64,000 nucleotides of DNA from Eublepharis macularius. Lineage: Eukaryota > Chordata > Lepidosauria > Squamata > Eublepharidae. Positions 36,201 to 51,200 of the stretch are shown here, in pieces. Position 1 is the stretch's first letter; the number at the start of each line of letters is the position of its first letter. A program made the translations under genes and the position numbers. The notes beneath the pieces are model-generated. The model was not told the origin of the DNA, did no database searches, and was given only the letters and a program-made list of their open reading frames with translations. The stretch lies in assembly GCF_028583425.1 (NCBI RefSeq), contig NC_072794.1, forward strand, positions 26,781,232 through 26,845,231, read 5' to 3'.

Positions 36201-39200
36201 CCCATATTGCCCTGGCAAGTTTCTCATGGGCCATTTCTACGTCCACGATTGCTCTGCGGTCATGTTCTCGGACTGTCTGCAGTTCCCTGCGGTTGAACAG
36301 AGCAAAAACTTCAGCTGCCTGGTACAACTGCAACTTCTGATCACAAAGCAGGATAGAGTACACCAATCAAAATCTTGACCTTGTCAGCTTTCCAACTGCT
36401 TCCTTGAACTTGAATAATTCCTCTGTGATGTGTTTGTCCATTACCCTCTGCGCCATCATTTCTTTGTAGAGATTCCTCATCTGTCTGGGAATCCGGTCCA
36501 GCAGCAAAACATATCTTTGTCTATAAGAAAAAAGCATGTAAAAAAATGAGAGAGGGGAAATAAGAGTCTTGTTTCTCCAAGACACTGAATGGGAGAATCA
36601 TTTCCAAAGATGACTGGGAAACGACCAGTGTAGAAAAAGTGCCTGCATATAAGAAATCAGATGTTTAGATGGAGATCTCAAGGAACATTAACAACAGCTT
36701 ATCTGAGTCCAGAGATCTGTAACATAGTTCATTCGATACATTCTTATACTATGAAAGGTCTGAGGACTAATTTCTAGACTTATCCAGATAGTCCTCAAAT
36801 CTTTCATTTTATAAGAAGCATAGTTGTACCCTCAACTCTCCAGTCCTTTTCTCACAAGCCGCTTCTACAAATTGCAAGTTTGGGTCATGTGTCTGCTGCG
36901 TAAACGGCAGAGAACGACCTCAGCAAAACTGAAGCTGCTGTTGCAGGGCAGTTATTGGAAGCATCTCTCTGAACAGGCTTATCTCGCTCCTTTAAAAGTC
37001 CTCGCAGCTCAAGAGGACTGCCTCTCCTCTCTTATCTCAGGACAAGGGATAAATTAGCATGTTCCTGAACTGAGGTCAAATTTAAATTACCAGTAGTGTG
37101 CCCAGAACGATCAGCAGAGTGATAGCCCTGCAGTTACAACACAAATGCTCACCGAGTGCCAGCAGAATACAAGGCACTACGTAACTTGACCCCTGCTCAA
37201 AAGGATTCTGCCAAGGTACTTAGATTTCCAGGCAGTGGCAGTCTTAGCCACCGGGCAATGGAAGCAGCTGCCCCAGGCCCCACGCGGGGGGTCCTCCTGA
37301 CCCTCCCCAACCCTTGAAGGAAGGGAGGGAAAAAAGAAGAGCGGGCTTGGGCAGCAGGCTTAGGGCAGTGGCTGCTTGTGCCCACTCATCTCTGGGGCTT
37401 AGGCTGCTGGCTTCTAGCACTGGTTCCCACCCACTTCACACAAGGTGAAGGCTGCTTCTTGCTTGACCTGCGGGGGGAGGGGGGCAGCAGTGGGGGTGAC
37501 AGTAATTCTGTCACCAGAATCACTAGGGTACCAGAATCACTAAGCCATCCCTGTTTCCAGGTGTCCTGGGCCGTAAGTATCTGAGACTTGGGTGAGAGGG
37601 ATGGATCTTGGGAGATGAAGGATGCTGTCTGTCAGAGCAAGCGCAGAGCAAAACGGCAATTCTTTCTGAAGAGACGGCAAAAGTCTCCAAAACTATAGGA
37701 CTGCTGTCATGTTTCCCATGGGTTGGATCCAGTGTCTGCTACCCCTAACAGTCCCTTCTAAGTCCAGGAAAATTGACTCCAGTGACTGTGGGATCCACAT
37801 GGAATATTAATTGTGGGGATTGGGGAAAGGGGGATGAAATTGCCCTTCCTGCCTCTTACATCAAAAGAGCTCTGCTGATGGAAGAGGGAGAAGGAAGAAA
37901 CTTTGTCCCCTTCCATATGGGTATTATGAGACGCAATCAGCTTTCCCAGGGTCAGAAGGGAATGCTGTCAGGAAAAGAAAGTAGAGTAGATCCATGATCT
38001 ATTATCACTTAGATTCTCTGCCTTGCTTCCACTCACAGTATGCTCTTTTCTGTGGCAGTCCTATACGGCAGAACATGTTCCTCTAGCACTAAGAGTTGCC
38101 ATTCGTTTGGATCAGCATCAGTTAATAAGTCTAAGCCTAAGTTCTAAGCCTTGCTTCCAGTTTTTCCTCTTCTTAATCTGTGGCAGCAGTGGTCTTCTGG
38201 AAGCAAGGCTTAGAACCCAAGCCTATGACTTATTAACTGATGTTTGCTTCTCTCCTGCAGAAAAAGAGAGAAAGATGCTGAGACTGAAAAAAAAGATGGT
38301 TTAAACTTTAGCATGAAAGACTAGGAACGGGTCCTCTGGAAAATCATTTTATCATCTTGGTTCCAGCTCTCACCTTGCTCCAGAGAGCTGTGCCCCAAGG
38401 AGACTCAAAACCCTGAAATTTCAAGTCCAGCACTGAGACATGACAACTGTGCCAGATATTGACACATGAGTAATAGAGACAAGATAGGAAAGAATGTTAA
38501 GATACTGGGCTGTTTAAGGAATGAGCCCCATTTTATTCAATGGGAGCTTATACCAGGAAGTGTTCAGAGGACTGCAGCCTTAGATTCCTGACCTGAGCTT
38601 GGAAAGGAGTTCTCCTCGTTCCACACAGTCCACGCTGACTTGTCGGATGAGTTCATGAAACACGATGTTATAGATGTTCTGCTCCACCTTCATCAGTTCT
38701 AGGACATTGTGCATCTTGGGAAAGATGTATGAAAAAAGTTAGGATCTTCAGAAAGATGGGGAGGAAAGAATTAACCTTTGGATAGCTTGGAGTATGAGGG
38801 GAAGAGCAATTCAAGTGATACTCATTACTCCTACAAGAGGGTTCTCAATCGGAATGACACATTGTGGTAATCTTTGGGTTTTGTTGGGTTACTGCTGGAA
38901 TTAACAAATGTTTAACAGATGTAAGCACTTTTGAGAAGTATAGTACTTTTGAGAGTTTAAAGTGCTGTTATCTTCTTCTATCAAAAGGTAAATTAAAAGA
39001 CTCTTGGGGCAAGGTCCCAGGGCTGGCATCAGCACATGGCAAGGTGGGGCAGCTGCCAGGGCTCGTGGCCTCTGGTGGGGTCCACTAGTGTTGACTCCCT
39101 GCTCATGCATCTTCTCTGATACCTGCACTCACACTCCTTCCACTGCCTGCTTGTGAGTACTTTGTTACCTTTGTTCCCAGCTGCATATGCTGCCTAGTGC

Positions 39201-42200
39201 TACTGGAGAAGTGCATGTGGGTGTTGCACAAAGCATCAGTGTTCCTGGTTGCCATGGCAGTGGCACTCCTAGCTGCATTCACCACCAAGCACCATCGGGG
39301 GAAAGGGCAGGCAGGCAGTGTGGACAGCTATGACTGCAGGTAGTTAGGAGGAGCTTATGAGCGAGCAAAGGAATGACGCACAGGCAGGTGGAGAACATGG
39401 GTGGGAGTGCAAGAAGGGGAGCCTAATAGTGGGCATGGGGAGGGGGGCTGAGCACTCTCTGCCCAACCCTCCCACCCAAAAAAACTTGGAACAGGCCCTG
39501 TAAGAACCCATCATTTTGGCTTACTTCTTTAAAGTATTTTGCCCACTGGTAGTACTATCAGTGAACACCACCACGCTTCATCAGCCTTATGACCCCTCAA
39601 ATATGATGATGCTAAGAGAAAGAAACACAAACATATTGCACTGGGCAGGGGGTTGGACTAGATGGTCTGTATGGCCCCTTCTAACTCTATGATTCTATGA
39701 TATTGCAAGATGTTTCTTTATGAGCAAAGTGCTATTTCTGAAGATCCTAAAAGGATGGAGCTGACATGTAGGATTTCAAGAGCAGCCACAGCAGGTTCTG
39801 TTCCCAGAGTGAGCCCACTTTGGCTGTTGGCATCAGACAGACATGCCAGTGAATCAAAAACTGGGTAGGTCCTCGGCTTGTCCCGCCAATCAAGCATCAG
39901 GTGGGCAGCCCTTGTATATAATAAAGCAGTGTGATTTTAAAATACATACTATCAATTTTTACCCGCTCCCCCAAATGCAGTTTTTTTAAAACTTGCAAAA
40001 CTGCTCCAGGGATTGAAGGGGACGTGAGTCGTTGACATCACAAGTACAAGCCAAAAGGCTGCTTCTACAGTCAGCTTTTCAATCAGAACCTCTCTAAAAC
40101 CCTGAAGTTATGTTTTTCTTGTGCATGTTCCAATAAAACAAAAATACTATCATTTGAGAGCAGCAGTGGAACCATCAAACATCCTTCACCACCCATAAAA
40201 TGCTAATTTTATCTCCACCTTAACTGCTGAACTATACTTTGTAGGCTACAGTATACTATTTCTCCATCAGAAAAGCTAATATTACTTTCCACTATTATTA
40301 TTTTTCAAACTTTATCCTGCCCTTCCTCCAAAGAACTCTGGGTGCTTTACATTGTTCTCCCCTCCTCTGTTTTATCCTCACAACAATAACCCTGTGAGGT
40401 AGGTTAGGGTGACCAGCTCAAGAGAGTGTGACTGGCTCAAAGTTACCCACCAAGCAGAGTGGGTCTCCCAGATCCTAGTCCAACATCCTACCCTCCCTTT
40501 ATGAGTCTTATTTGGGAACAAACCACTTAACTGAAAATCAGCAGCAGCCTGAAATGAAAGTCCGTGCCATTCTATTGAGTGCAGTAGTACATATGAGCCC
40601 CCCCCCCCTTTGTTTTGGAGGTATTAGAAAGTAGTTATATTTTGTTTGGTAGTAGTTATCCAGTCAAAAGCATTTTTTACAATGTGCGGTGATTAATCCT
40701 CAGGCAATTAAACCGTAGAAACAATAGTTTATTGAGACAGATGCCATCCTTAGCAATTTTCTGTAGGAGACAGAAGAAAGAATCTTTGTCTAAAAGTAAA
40801 CTTTCCCTATTGGGCATGGCCAACTAATTTGGCATCAAACTTGCATGTGGATATAAGGATTAGGCCTTCATGGCAGGAGATCTGAAAAAGTGTGCCCTCC
40901 TCCTTGGAAAACCATGAAGGAAGGGAGAGAATATCTCACAATACAGAAGGAGAGGAGGAGTCAGGAGGCATTCCCGTCTTAGACAAAGAGAGGTATCTTG
41001 TTAATCAGGAAAACAATCCACAGAGAGAGAGAGACACGCAGTGCCCCCCAATGTCGAAGGAATGTTGAGGTACCTATCACATGGGACAATTTCAACCTAA
41101 TCCAGGCTACCAGGATTCTTACACTTCCAAGAAGAATATAGCCCACTAGCAACGTATGGCAAGCCGCCCAGGATTTCTGGATTTTGCTGCCTAGCTGGAT
41201 GTGCAAAAACAGGAACGGTAGTCAAGCATCACACACAATTCAGGTCAAACACATGAAACTGGACAAGCCACAGCTTGTGTAGTCCTGCTCTGGGGTACCA
41301 GCAAGGGAGAAAGACAGCAGCACAACAGAGCAAGGACTGTATGCCCTCCAGCTCCTGCAGTGCCACTAACGCCCACTGCCTTCTGTAGCCATGCTCTGGG
41401 CTAGCCACCTATTGAATGGAGAGAGCTGGGATAGATGGACCAATGGTCTGACAGGATAAGGAAGTCTCAGACTGGTGCACCAATACATGCCAGCAGCACA
41501 CAGGGCTATTTCGCCACCACTGAGGATGGCTATGCTGACACAAAACATTTTAGACAGAGGAACTGCCACTGCCACCAAATGCCTGTTTTCATCCAGTACA
41601 GGTAACTGCCCCTTGTAAACATGAGCGACTCAACTGGAAATGTGCAACACTGAAGAAAATTAGATTGCATCAGGACTGCTATGAAATACTACCTGAGAAA
41701 GTCCCGTCACCCCTGTTGCCTCGTTATCCACTCCAGCCTTTTCCAGCATGGTGTCCATGACCTTCATCAGCTGGATGACCTCCAGCCTCCCAGACGGCTT
41801 CCTAACAAAGAAGAGCCAGGGTGGAAGGGCATTAATTAATTTATTTTATTTAGTTCATTTATACCCTGCCTCTCTCCCCAGCTGGAACCAAAAGTAGCTT
41901 GCATTGTTCTCCTGTCCTCCACTTTATCCTCACAACACCCCTGTGAGGTAGGTTAGGATCAGTGTGTGTGTGACTGGCCCAAGGTCACCCAGCAAGCTTC
42001 CATGGCAGTGTGGAGATTTGAACCTGGGTCTCCCAGATTCTAGTCCAGCACTCTAACCACTACACCACACTGATTAAACAATACAGAACATCCAATGCAA
42101 AAAGCTCCTCGATGTAGAGGATTACTTACATCGATGGGAAGACCCGTAGTCTGTTTTCATGGTCTTCAAGTAGAGTGGTATACTTACTGCAATTAATAGA

Positions 42201-45200
42201 ATTTTTTAAAGTTTTGTGAGAAAGTTCTCTGGGTCACAGCATTCAACAGTGTATTTATTAGTTTCAGTCCACTCCTACTGCAGGAGCAGAGCTTGAGGGA
42301 CTGTATGTGGCATAAGAGCTCTGTCACACAATGTGCATTTCCCCCCACAATGGATCCTGAATGGTAGAAAAACTGGATGTTGAGCATTCATTACTCTAGT
42401 GGAGAACATTTTCAGAGCCTAACTTGCTGTCAGGGTCTTGGCATCCCCTGCCATACTTCAGGGGCTTGACAACCCCCCGACCTGAAAGCGTAAGAGCCTG
42501 GGCCAAGGACTGGACTCTAATGGACATTGTGCTCTTATGTTAGAGACAGCTGTGGCTGTCCTGTGGAAGCGTACAGAGGAGGGGGGCCCTCCCAAGCTTA
42601 TCTGCCTCTCCCCTGAGAAGAAGAACTGTTGTCATGGATACATAACCTTGGAATTCCTGAACTTTCTAAAACATCCTCTTTGGTCTCATCCGTAGTTGCT
42701 TTGCTTTTGCTTACATATACACCGTAGCTATTAGGGGATGGGAAGTGGGAACCTAGACTAGGCTGGCAACTAAGGAGGGTGGGAACTGGGCTGTACTTAG
42801 AATTCAATTTAGACTTGAGGCTTGGCGCAGAACTTCATTCCTGGCAATGAACCTGTAATGGATTGCTGAACGAGGAGATTATCAATAAAGCTTTAACTCA
42901 TGCAGTTCTGGACTCATGTAGTGAAGTCATTGAGATCTACCTGGCAGAACCTTACACTTGCTTTATAAGACAATAGGGCTACACTGGGGTACACATATTT
43001 GAGAGACCACCTCGGTATATGAGTTCACGTTGCAGCTCTTCTTGGCATTAACGTCATCTATTGGTGATTCACCTCCACACACAAAGGTGTGTTCTGCTGC
43101 TGCCTGTTTATGCACTTTTTCTGTGGCTGCCCTGGCCCTTTGGAACAAACTCCCAAAGGAGAGGAGGGTCTCTGCTCTGAAGGCATTTCACAAAGGCTGC
43201 AAAAACTAAGCTCTTCAGGAGGGCCTCTGGGGTTCCCTGATACTGGAGAAGGTCTAAGGATTTATCAGCTGCCTGGACTACTTGGGCATTGATCTATTAA
43301 GTGGGTACTTGCTATGTGTTTTATTGATAATTGTTTTACTGTTTTATTATCCTTATTTATTTGGTTATTCATTGGTTACTCACTCTGGTACCAGCTGAAT
43401 GGAAGCAAAGGGTATAAACATTTTAAGCAAACAAATACAAGAAAAGCCTGGGCTTTAAGCCAGGAGTTAAATGATGTGATATAGGAAACCTAACTAGGTG
43501 CTTAGGGCTTCTTAAATGCATGCCTGTATCTGAATCAAGCCTGACCAGAGCCACCCAGATTGTTCTTAGACACACTGCCCCCTCTGGTTTACTTATTATT
43601 TTGTTTAGAACATTTTTATGCCACCTTTTCAGGAATCTGCCTGAGGCAGTTTACAAAATAAAAATAATTAAAAACAAATTAAATTATGTATTGTCAAAGG
43701 CTTTCACGGCCGGAGAACGATGGTTGTTGTGGGTTTTCCGGGCTGTATTGCTGTGGTCTTGGCATTGTAGTTCCTGACATTTCGCCAGCAGCTGTGGCTG
43801 GCATCTTCAGAGGTGTAGCACCAAAAGACAGAGATCTCTCAGTGTCACAGTGTGGAAAAGATGTTGGCAGGTCATTTGTATCTACTCAGGAGGGGTGGGG
43901 TTGAGTTGAGTCATCCTGTAAGAGTTTCCCAGGGTGTGGAATGCTAATGGCGGGAGACTTCACTGTATCCTGAGGAGGTTCTTTTGCATATGGATTGGTG
44001 CTTGATGTGCTAATCTTCTCTGCAGGGCTATTGTCGAGTATAGATATGCACCCCACAATATCTAGTGTATGCACCCCACAAACCTAGTGTATGGTTCCGG
44101 TTTGTGGATGATACATTTATCATTTGGAGCCATGGGGAGAAAGAATTGATGGGGTTTTTGAATCATCTCAACAACATCCACCTGAACATACAATTCACAA
44201 TGGAGAAAGAAACCGAGGGAAAACTCCCATTTCTGGATACCTTGGTCATCCGCAAAGCAAACTTTCAGTTAGGTCACAAGGTCTACAGGAAACCAACTCA
44301 CACTGATCGGTACTTACACAAAAACTCCAATCACCACCCCCGACAGAAAAGAGGCATAATGAAAACATTAGTGGATCGTGCCAGACGGATATGTGAGCCG
44401 CACTTTCTCAATGAGGAAATTAATCATCTAAACCACGCACTTCAGGCAAATGGCTACTCCAGAAATGAAATCCAAAGAACAATCAAACCCAGGATGAATC
44501 AAACAACCAAGGAAAAACAAGTCTCCTATGGGAAAAGTGTTTTTGCCATATATCAAAGGAATTACTGATCAGATGGGAAAGCTTATGAAAAAGCATAACC
44601 TTCATGCAGTATTCAGACCCACCCGAAAAATACAACAGATGCTACGATCAGCAAAAGACAGTAGAGACCCCCTCACCTCTGCAGGAGTATACCGTATACC
44701 CTGCAGCTGTGGACAAGTTTACATCGGGACCACAAAGCATAGCATCCAGACAAGAATAAAAGAACATGAAAGACACTGCAGACTTGGACAACCTGAAAAA
44801 TCAGCAGTGGCTGAACATAGCCTAACTCAAACAGGGCACAGTATCTTATTCCAAGACACCAAAATACTGGACAACACTTCCAACTACTTTGTCAGACTGC
44901 ACAGGGAAGCCATTGAAATTCACAAGCATAAGCAAAACTTCAACAGGAAAGAAGAAACCTTAAGAATGAACAGAGCATAGTTTCCAGTTCTGAAAAACAC
45001 CAGGCTAACAAAACATTCTATACTCGACAATAGCCCTGCAGAGAAGATTAGCACATCAAGCACCAATCCATATGCAAAAGAACCTCCTCAGGATACAGTG
45101 AAGTCTCCCGCCATTAGCATTCCACACCCTGGGAAACTCTTACAGGATGACTCAACTCAACCCCACCCCTCCTGACTAGATACAAATGTCCTGCCAACAT

Positions 45201-48200
45201 CTTTTCCACACTGTGACACTGAGAGATCTCTGTCTTTTGGTGCTACACCTCTGAAGATGCCAGTCACAGCTGCTGGCGAAACGTCAGGAACTACAATGCC
45301 AAGACCACAGCAATACAGCCCGGAAAACCCACAACCACTATCAAATTAAATTATGCTAATTAAAATCCAGCATTAAAAAAGACAACTCAACATAAAATCA
45401 TAGATAATTAAAAAAACCAGACAGCTTAAAAATAAGTTATCTGACTAAAATAGCATTTAAAAATCAGCTCTTTAATTACTAGATACAGTGCAAGCCGTTA
45501 AATGACAAAAGGAAATAGGATCATACTCACTCATCGTAATACTCCAAGCCTATCACGCCTCTGTTCTTTACTACGTGAAATTCTTCTGGGACAAGACTGT
45601 TTCCTATATTTCCTGTCTAGAAATAGAACCAGGAAGAGCCGACCTTACATATGAGATGGTCTCAAAGCACCCACATATTCCCCTCAAAGGAAATTTGGTT
45701 TTCAAAGTTTATATGGGATTACAACTGCAGACAAAATCCATACATAAAGCTTGAATACCTAAACTGTGGTTAACATTAATATTGATTTACTGCAATAACC
45801 CTGTTTAAGCTCACACATGTATGACTGGCAGTCTTGTGGCCATTTTGGGCTAAAAAGTAGAATAAATTAATTCCAAAGAAGTTTCAAACCTCCATTTTGC
45901 ATTCTGGGAAATGCAGGCAATGCTGGTTTAGAAATTCAGAAGCAATGATTTCAGAGTGGTTAGGAAAAACAAACAATGGCTTTAAGCATTATGTCTACCA
46001 AGGCCCATTTAGCATGGTTTGAAATGGGCTGGCAAATGCATTTTAAAAGAAATTGTTTCATGGATCCAAGTGGCCAGATTGGCTGTGTCAAGGTAGGGGG
46101 CCATCTTCTGGGCTAGTCTTAGTTGGAAGAAGGCATTTTTTGCAGCTGCATTAACTTGCTCCTCTAACAACAGTGCTGGATCCAGTATAACCCCTAAGCT
46201 CTTAACCAAGTCAGCAAGTGTCAACTGAACCTCATCAAAAGTGAGGAGCACAATATCCTTCAAAATCTCTGCCTTCCCAACCAGCATTACTTCCAACTTG
46301 ACTGGGTTCAGATTCAGTTTGTTTGTTTTCAGCTATTTGACCACAACTGTCAGGCAACAACCCAAGATCTCTACTGCATCACCTGGGGATTTAGACGGTG
46401 AGATACATTGCAAAAACAGTGCAATAACTCCACAGACAGCAGCAGAAATGGGAAAACGTCTTTCCTCCGCACAGTTTTTGTGCAAGGAAAAAAGCCTGGG
46501 GGAAGGCAGGAGCCCTCCCTCTCGCAGTAGCAGCTTTCCAAGCCCATTTGCCCTCTCCTTTTTTAAATAGAAGCCATTCCCCTGAGCTGCTGTGTGACCG
46601 CGTTGAGCATGGGTTGGCTCTATGGAGAACTCATAAAAGAAGTAACATCTAGTTTGGCTATCAGTTGCCTTGACAAGAAGGAAAAATTAAACTCACTGAT
46701 TTGACCACCCCTGTTTCCTGCTTCAGATTTGTCCCGGATGCAGTCTTATCTGGCTCAGGAGTTGGGGGAGGAGTCCTTCTCTGTTTTTCAGCAATGACAT
46801 CATATAGAAAAGAGACATCCCTTAAGAAACATAAAGAAACCAAACACTCTGTTGAGAAAGCACTTTTGCTTCAGGCTAAGTATTCAGACTTGCACAAAAT
46901 AAAAGATGCTCTGGAAGACACATCTGGTATTCCCTTACCTGAGTACACTGCCTCAAAAACTCTTGCCTGCAGTTGTAATCCCATATCCTCTTTGGGTATG
47001 TTGGCATTAGGCCCCAGTGAAACAGTGTGGCCACATGGTCTCTGGCTCCCTTCCTCCAAGCCAATTTGTTGCTATATAATCTTTTCCCTGTGTTTCCCTC
47101 TTATATGATATAAGAATCCTGCAAGCCCTCAGACTCTATGGATCCTAGTAAGATGGTTGCCAGTAAACCTCCATTTTGGTTAGCCTTTCTCTTCATTCTC
47201 CATCTCAAGTACTGGACCAGTTTCTGTTTTCCCTGTCTTAGCACAGGTCAGGCCACAGGTTTCAGCCATGGCAACAGTAAAAGTAGGACAGTCAGTAGGG
47301 GGAGTGAAGCCACACCTCATCTCATCATACTTAATGATAAGCAGCTCCAGAGAGAAGATGGGCCTTGCCAACTACCTACCTCTCAGATTGTTAATCAAGA
47401 CACTCATCTATTAATCAGGGAACTTAGCCTCAACAAAGATCCAACTGTGATAATACTCTGCTACAGAAAGAATCATCTGTTGCAGTAATTCATCTTATTA
47501 AAATGTTCTTGGTTCAGATTGATTTAATTTGGATGGTTTGGATTCCCCACCACCCAGCCCCCAAAGATATCCTGACCTTCCCTAGATTTCCTTATCTGGA
47601 AATACCCAAATATTTCCAGCTGTCTCCCCCTCCTCTCTTTCCAAGCCTGGAAATAAAAGAATATATTTTTAACTCATACCTCCTGCCCCATAATTGAAGC
47701 CTGAATCTGCCCCTAAAGGGAACCTGAAAAGGGTACCTGTGCTTGCCCAGGATGACCCTTTCCTTTTGAACTATGAAGCCCCTAGTTTGTGATGCTGTCC
47801 ATCTCATTCAATTACTTTTTGGATTATAGTCTGAGCAGACACTTGGAACCCTGCTTGGGAAACCAGACTTTTGCTGAACCATGTAGATAGGTAGCTATAC
47901 TAAATTCTCTATCACTCACATACTCAATTTCTCTCTTTGACTTCTTGCCTCCCCCTCTTGAGTGGAGCACACTGCAAGACGAGTGAGTATTTGGAATATT
48001 TATTTATTAACACATGCTTCCTGGGAGTGTGCTAAATGCTTGATATTATTTTGACCAGTTGAGTTGCTACTTGTCCACACCCACTGCATGAATCATTCCT
48101 TTCAATAAAACTTTGTTTCTGATTTCACAGTATCTGCAGTCTCTGTTTTCCTCCCACAGTTGTAGAGAAGCCTTGCTACTTTGTCAACAGGTTCCTTAGA

Positions 48201-51200
48201 ACCTTTATGTGGGAGTCACTGACTAGATTCCCTTAAGCCCAGTGTAGAACCTAGGCCAGCAGTTCCTATAGTAAGTAGAGAAAGGAAGGTCTTTTCTTAC
48301 ACTCAGTTTTTTAGTATGGATATGGGCCAATTTAGAAAATGGGCCACACTTACTGTGAGATGCATCTAGGCTGCACATGGCTCCCTGGCTGCACATGGCA
48401 ACATATCATGCTTTAAGAGGAAAAGGGCAGCATTGACTAAACTAGGACAATGTATGATAAGTAAGAAGAGAACAGTAAATAAAGACTTTTGAAATAGTAG
48501 TGGCTTACCTTTTTGAAAACTGTGGCATAAGTAAATGCACAATATGAGATAGGGCTACTTGTTCCACACTGCAATACATATACAGCCACCTATGCTTTGG
48601 GTTGGTTTTGCTTTTGTGCAACATAAAACACTGTAGTGTAATATAGTAAATTGTCCAATAGCACCTTTAAGACTAACCAACTTATTTGTAGCATAAGCTT
48701 TCGAGAACCACAGCTCTCTTCCTCAGAAGTATGGAGGGTACGAAGAAACTGGCCAGAGATATATAGGTGGTGAAGGGAGGGGGGAGAGGTTGCAGGGAGC
48801 AAGGGTCATGTAAATATAAATCAGTTTTAAAAAGTCATGAAGAAGAGGAGTGCACAATCCAGGCTGGGTGTGACCCTTCCCTCTACTGCTGAATCTGAAT
48901 CAAATGCCTGAAGGCAGTTATTTCTGGTAATGAGATAACCATTCATAGTCTCTATTTAATCTAAGTCTGACTGTAGTGTAATAGAGGCAGGCACGAGCAA
49001 AGGTAGTCAGCCCCAAAGCACTCCTCTCTCTTCCTGTCCAGATTCGACGCCACTCCTGCGCCTCAAGTTAGCCACCTTTCTTTATAAAGACATGATATGT
49101 GATACACATAATCCTTTAACATCCCCTTTCACAGGGCCTCTAAAATCCTCAATCTACCTTGGTCAATGTAAAGCAACCAATACGTTCAACACAGAACCTC
49201 TGTTGTCCCTGTACAGTTACCTTCCTGCCCCTGTCAGGCAGATGGGATTCTGTATCAGGTAGCGAAACTTGTTTCGGCGAACAGAATGCTGCCAGACCCC
49301 ATCAGCAGTACGAACGCAACCCTAAAGAGCATGCAAAAAAGATAGCACAAGATGGTCCTTCAGATCAGCCAGTAAGCAAAAACAGCTGCTATTAAATGAA
49401 ACTAATCAGCCATGAGTAGAACTATACCCTCCTAAGCCCATTAACTTCCATGGATTTACAGTGTAAATCTCCAATGCTGCATAGTCTAACTAAAGATGCA
49501 AAGACTCAGGAAAACATTGGTCTTTAAGACAAGGTTTTAGCCACTCTAAATGTATAGTCTGATGATTTTTATGTAAGACAATCTACAGCATTAAATAATG
49601 ATAATACTGTGTACACTATACATCACATTTTCACGTATATACTTATTAATTGTGACTAATGTGTCCACAATTAGTATGCTGTAATATATTTGATGACCCT
49701 ATACTACTGAAAAATTCAGTGTTCTCTATATTATGAAGTTTAACTCAGTTTTCAAAATGTGCTGCTAACCCTGTTTTGACCATATGAGAATACTTCTGCA
49801 ACAGGATTTGAGTCCAGTGGCACCTTAGAAACCCACAAGATTTTCAGGGTGTAAGCTTTTGAGAGTCAGAGCTCCCTTCTTCAGACATGGGTAGCAATGG
49901 AGATTCCTGAGTCTTTATGTCCCAGTTAATCACACAGTCATAAGGATTTCAGGCCACTGCCTAGCATCCTTGGGAGGTTTGGGGGCAGAGCAAGGGACAG
50001 AGGTGACATAGCGCAGCACATCACCATCACATCCTGGTAAAAAAAATGGATGTGATGTCAGCTGACACTCTGGAAACTCTATGGTATTATCACAGAGTTT
50101 CCAGAAAGTTGGCTGACGTGCTGACATCATGCCTAGGTTTTGACATGGACATGATGTTAGTGTATCATGCCATGTCATTTCTGCTCTCCACTGCTTTTCC
50201 TGCCAGACAGGAAGAGTGGGTGGGTGGGGAGGCATGAACCAGGCATACGGCATCCCTATACACCAATCCACAAAAGTGAACAACACAAAAAGGAAAAAAT
50301 ACACCCAACCATCAATAGACCAAAATAGATAATCTATTAGAAAATATCTCAAGGGATACCATTATAAAATGACAATTAACAAGTAATGTAAATACATGAG
50401 ATTACACTGCAATGTATCCTCAGAAGAAAATATAAACAATTGTGACTTTGATAACAATATGTAAAGAAGGTCAAAAGGCAGATTAATAGCCTGTAGCTGA
50501 AAGTCTGGAAAGAAATAACATGATGAATGATAGCAAAACGTTTCAACTATGTTGTCCTCAGATACATCAATTCACTTGTTCTCAAACATGTGGAACACTT
50601 TTCCATTCTTCTTATTTTATGCTACCTGAAAAAATTAATAGCGATCACACGTGTAGATCATCGTACACAGTGATCATACGCACCTGGAAGTCTTTCATAC
50701 GTTTAGTTTTCTTGGGAGGCCTCAGATATGAGGGGCAGGGAACAGGGTTGGCAGCAGAGGTGAGAGCAACAAAGATCTCTTCTGGAATATAATCGTTTTT
50801 TAAGGAAGGGGGAGAATGCTTCCATCTGTCGGTCACACTTGACTTCCTTTTTAACTCAGGGAGTTCTAGAAAAAATGCAGGTGATAGCTGTTGATATTTG
50901 TTAGTGACAGATATATTTTCCTCCAGAAAACTAAAGGATAAAGACAACTGCCTCAATCATTCCGAGTTTCACAATGATGTGAGTATGAGTGTGTCTATGA
51001 AAGAGACTCTATCCCACCCACTTCAGTATAAACTGGTTTTCAATAAACAGCATTTTTTCCTAAAGCTCCTTGCTGGAAACCTGGACCTAGAGTGATAGCT
51101 TAAGCCTTCTGCTGCAGCCTAAAGGAAGATGGGATATTTTGTTCCTTACTAAGACATTTAGGCTACAATCCTTAGGGCAGTTTTGGAGAGTAACCCCCAC

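Larger units (their letters stand above)
43689..45341 (+). mobile_element. Penelope-like element with inverted terminal repeats, internally deleted and broken
   Basis: Perfect 14-bp target duplication CAAATTAAATTATG at 43675-43688 and 45342-45355. Left arm about 43689-44043 and right arm 45018-45341 are inverted copies. Between them lies the end of reverse transcriptase ([11 protein letters not shown]) through the GIY-YIG endonuclease. The first part of the RT is missing, and the coding part is interrupted. The tail (TATTGTCAAAGGCTTTCACG) is at the left end only. Each arm carries a hammerhead-like core. Inserted in AXDND1 intron 5, antisense to the gene. Confidence 0.92.

Noticed and set aside
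47650-48165. Confident solo LTR call
   Set aside because: AATAAA and a CA end are suggestive, but no TG start or target duplication was found; kept only as a weak feature.
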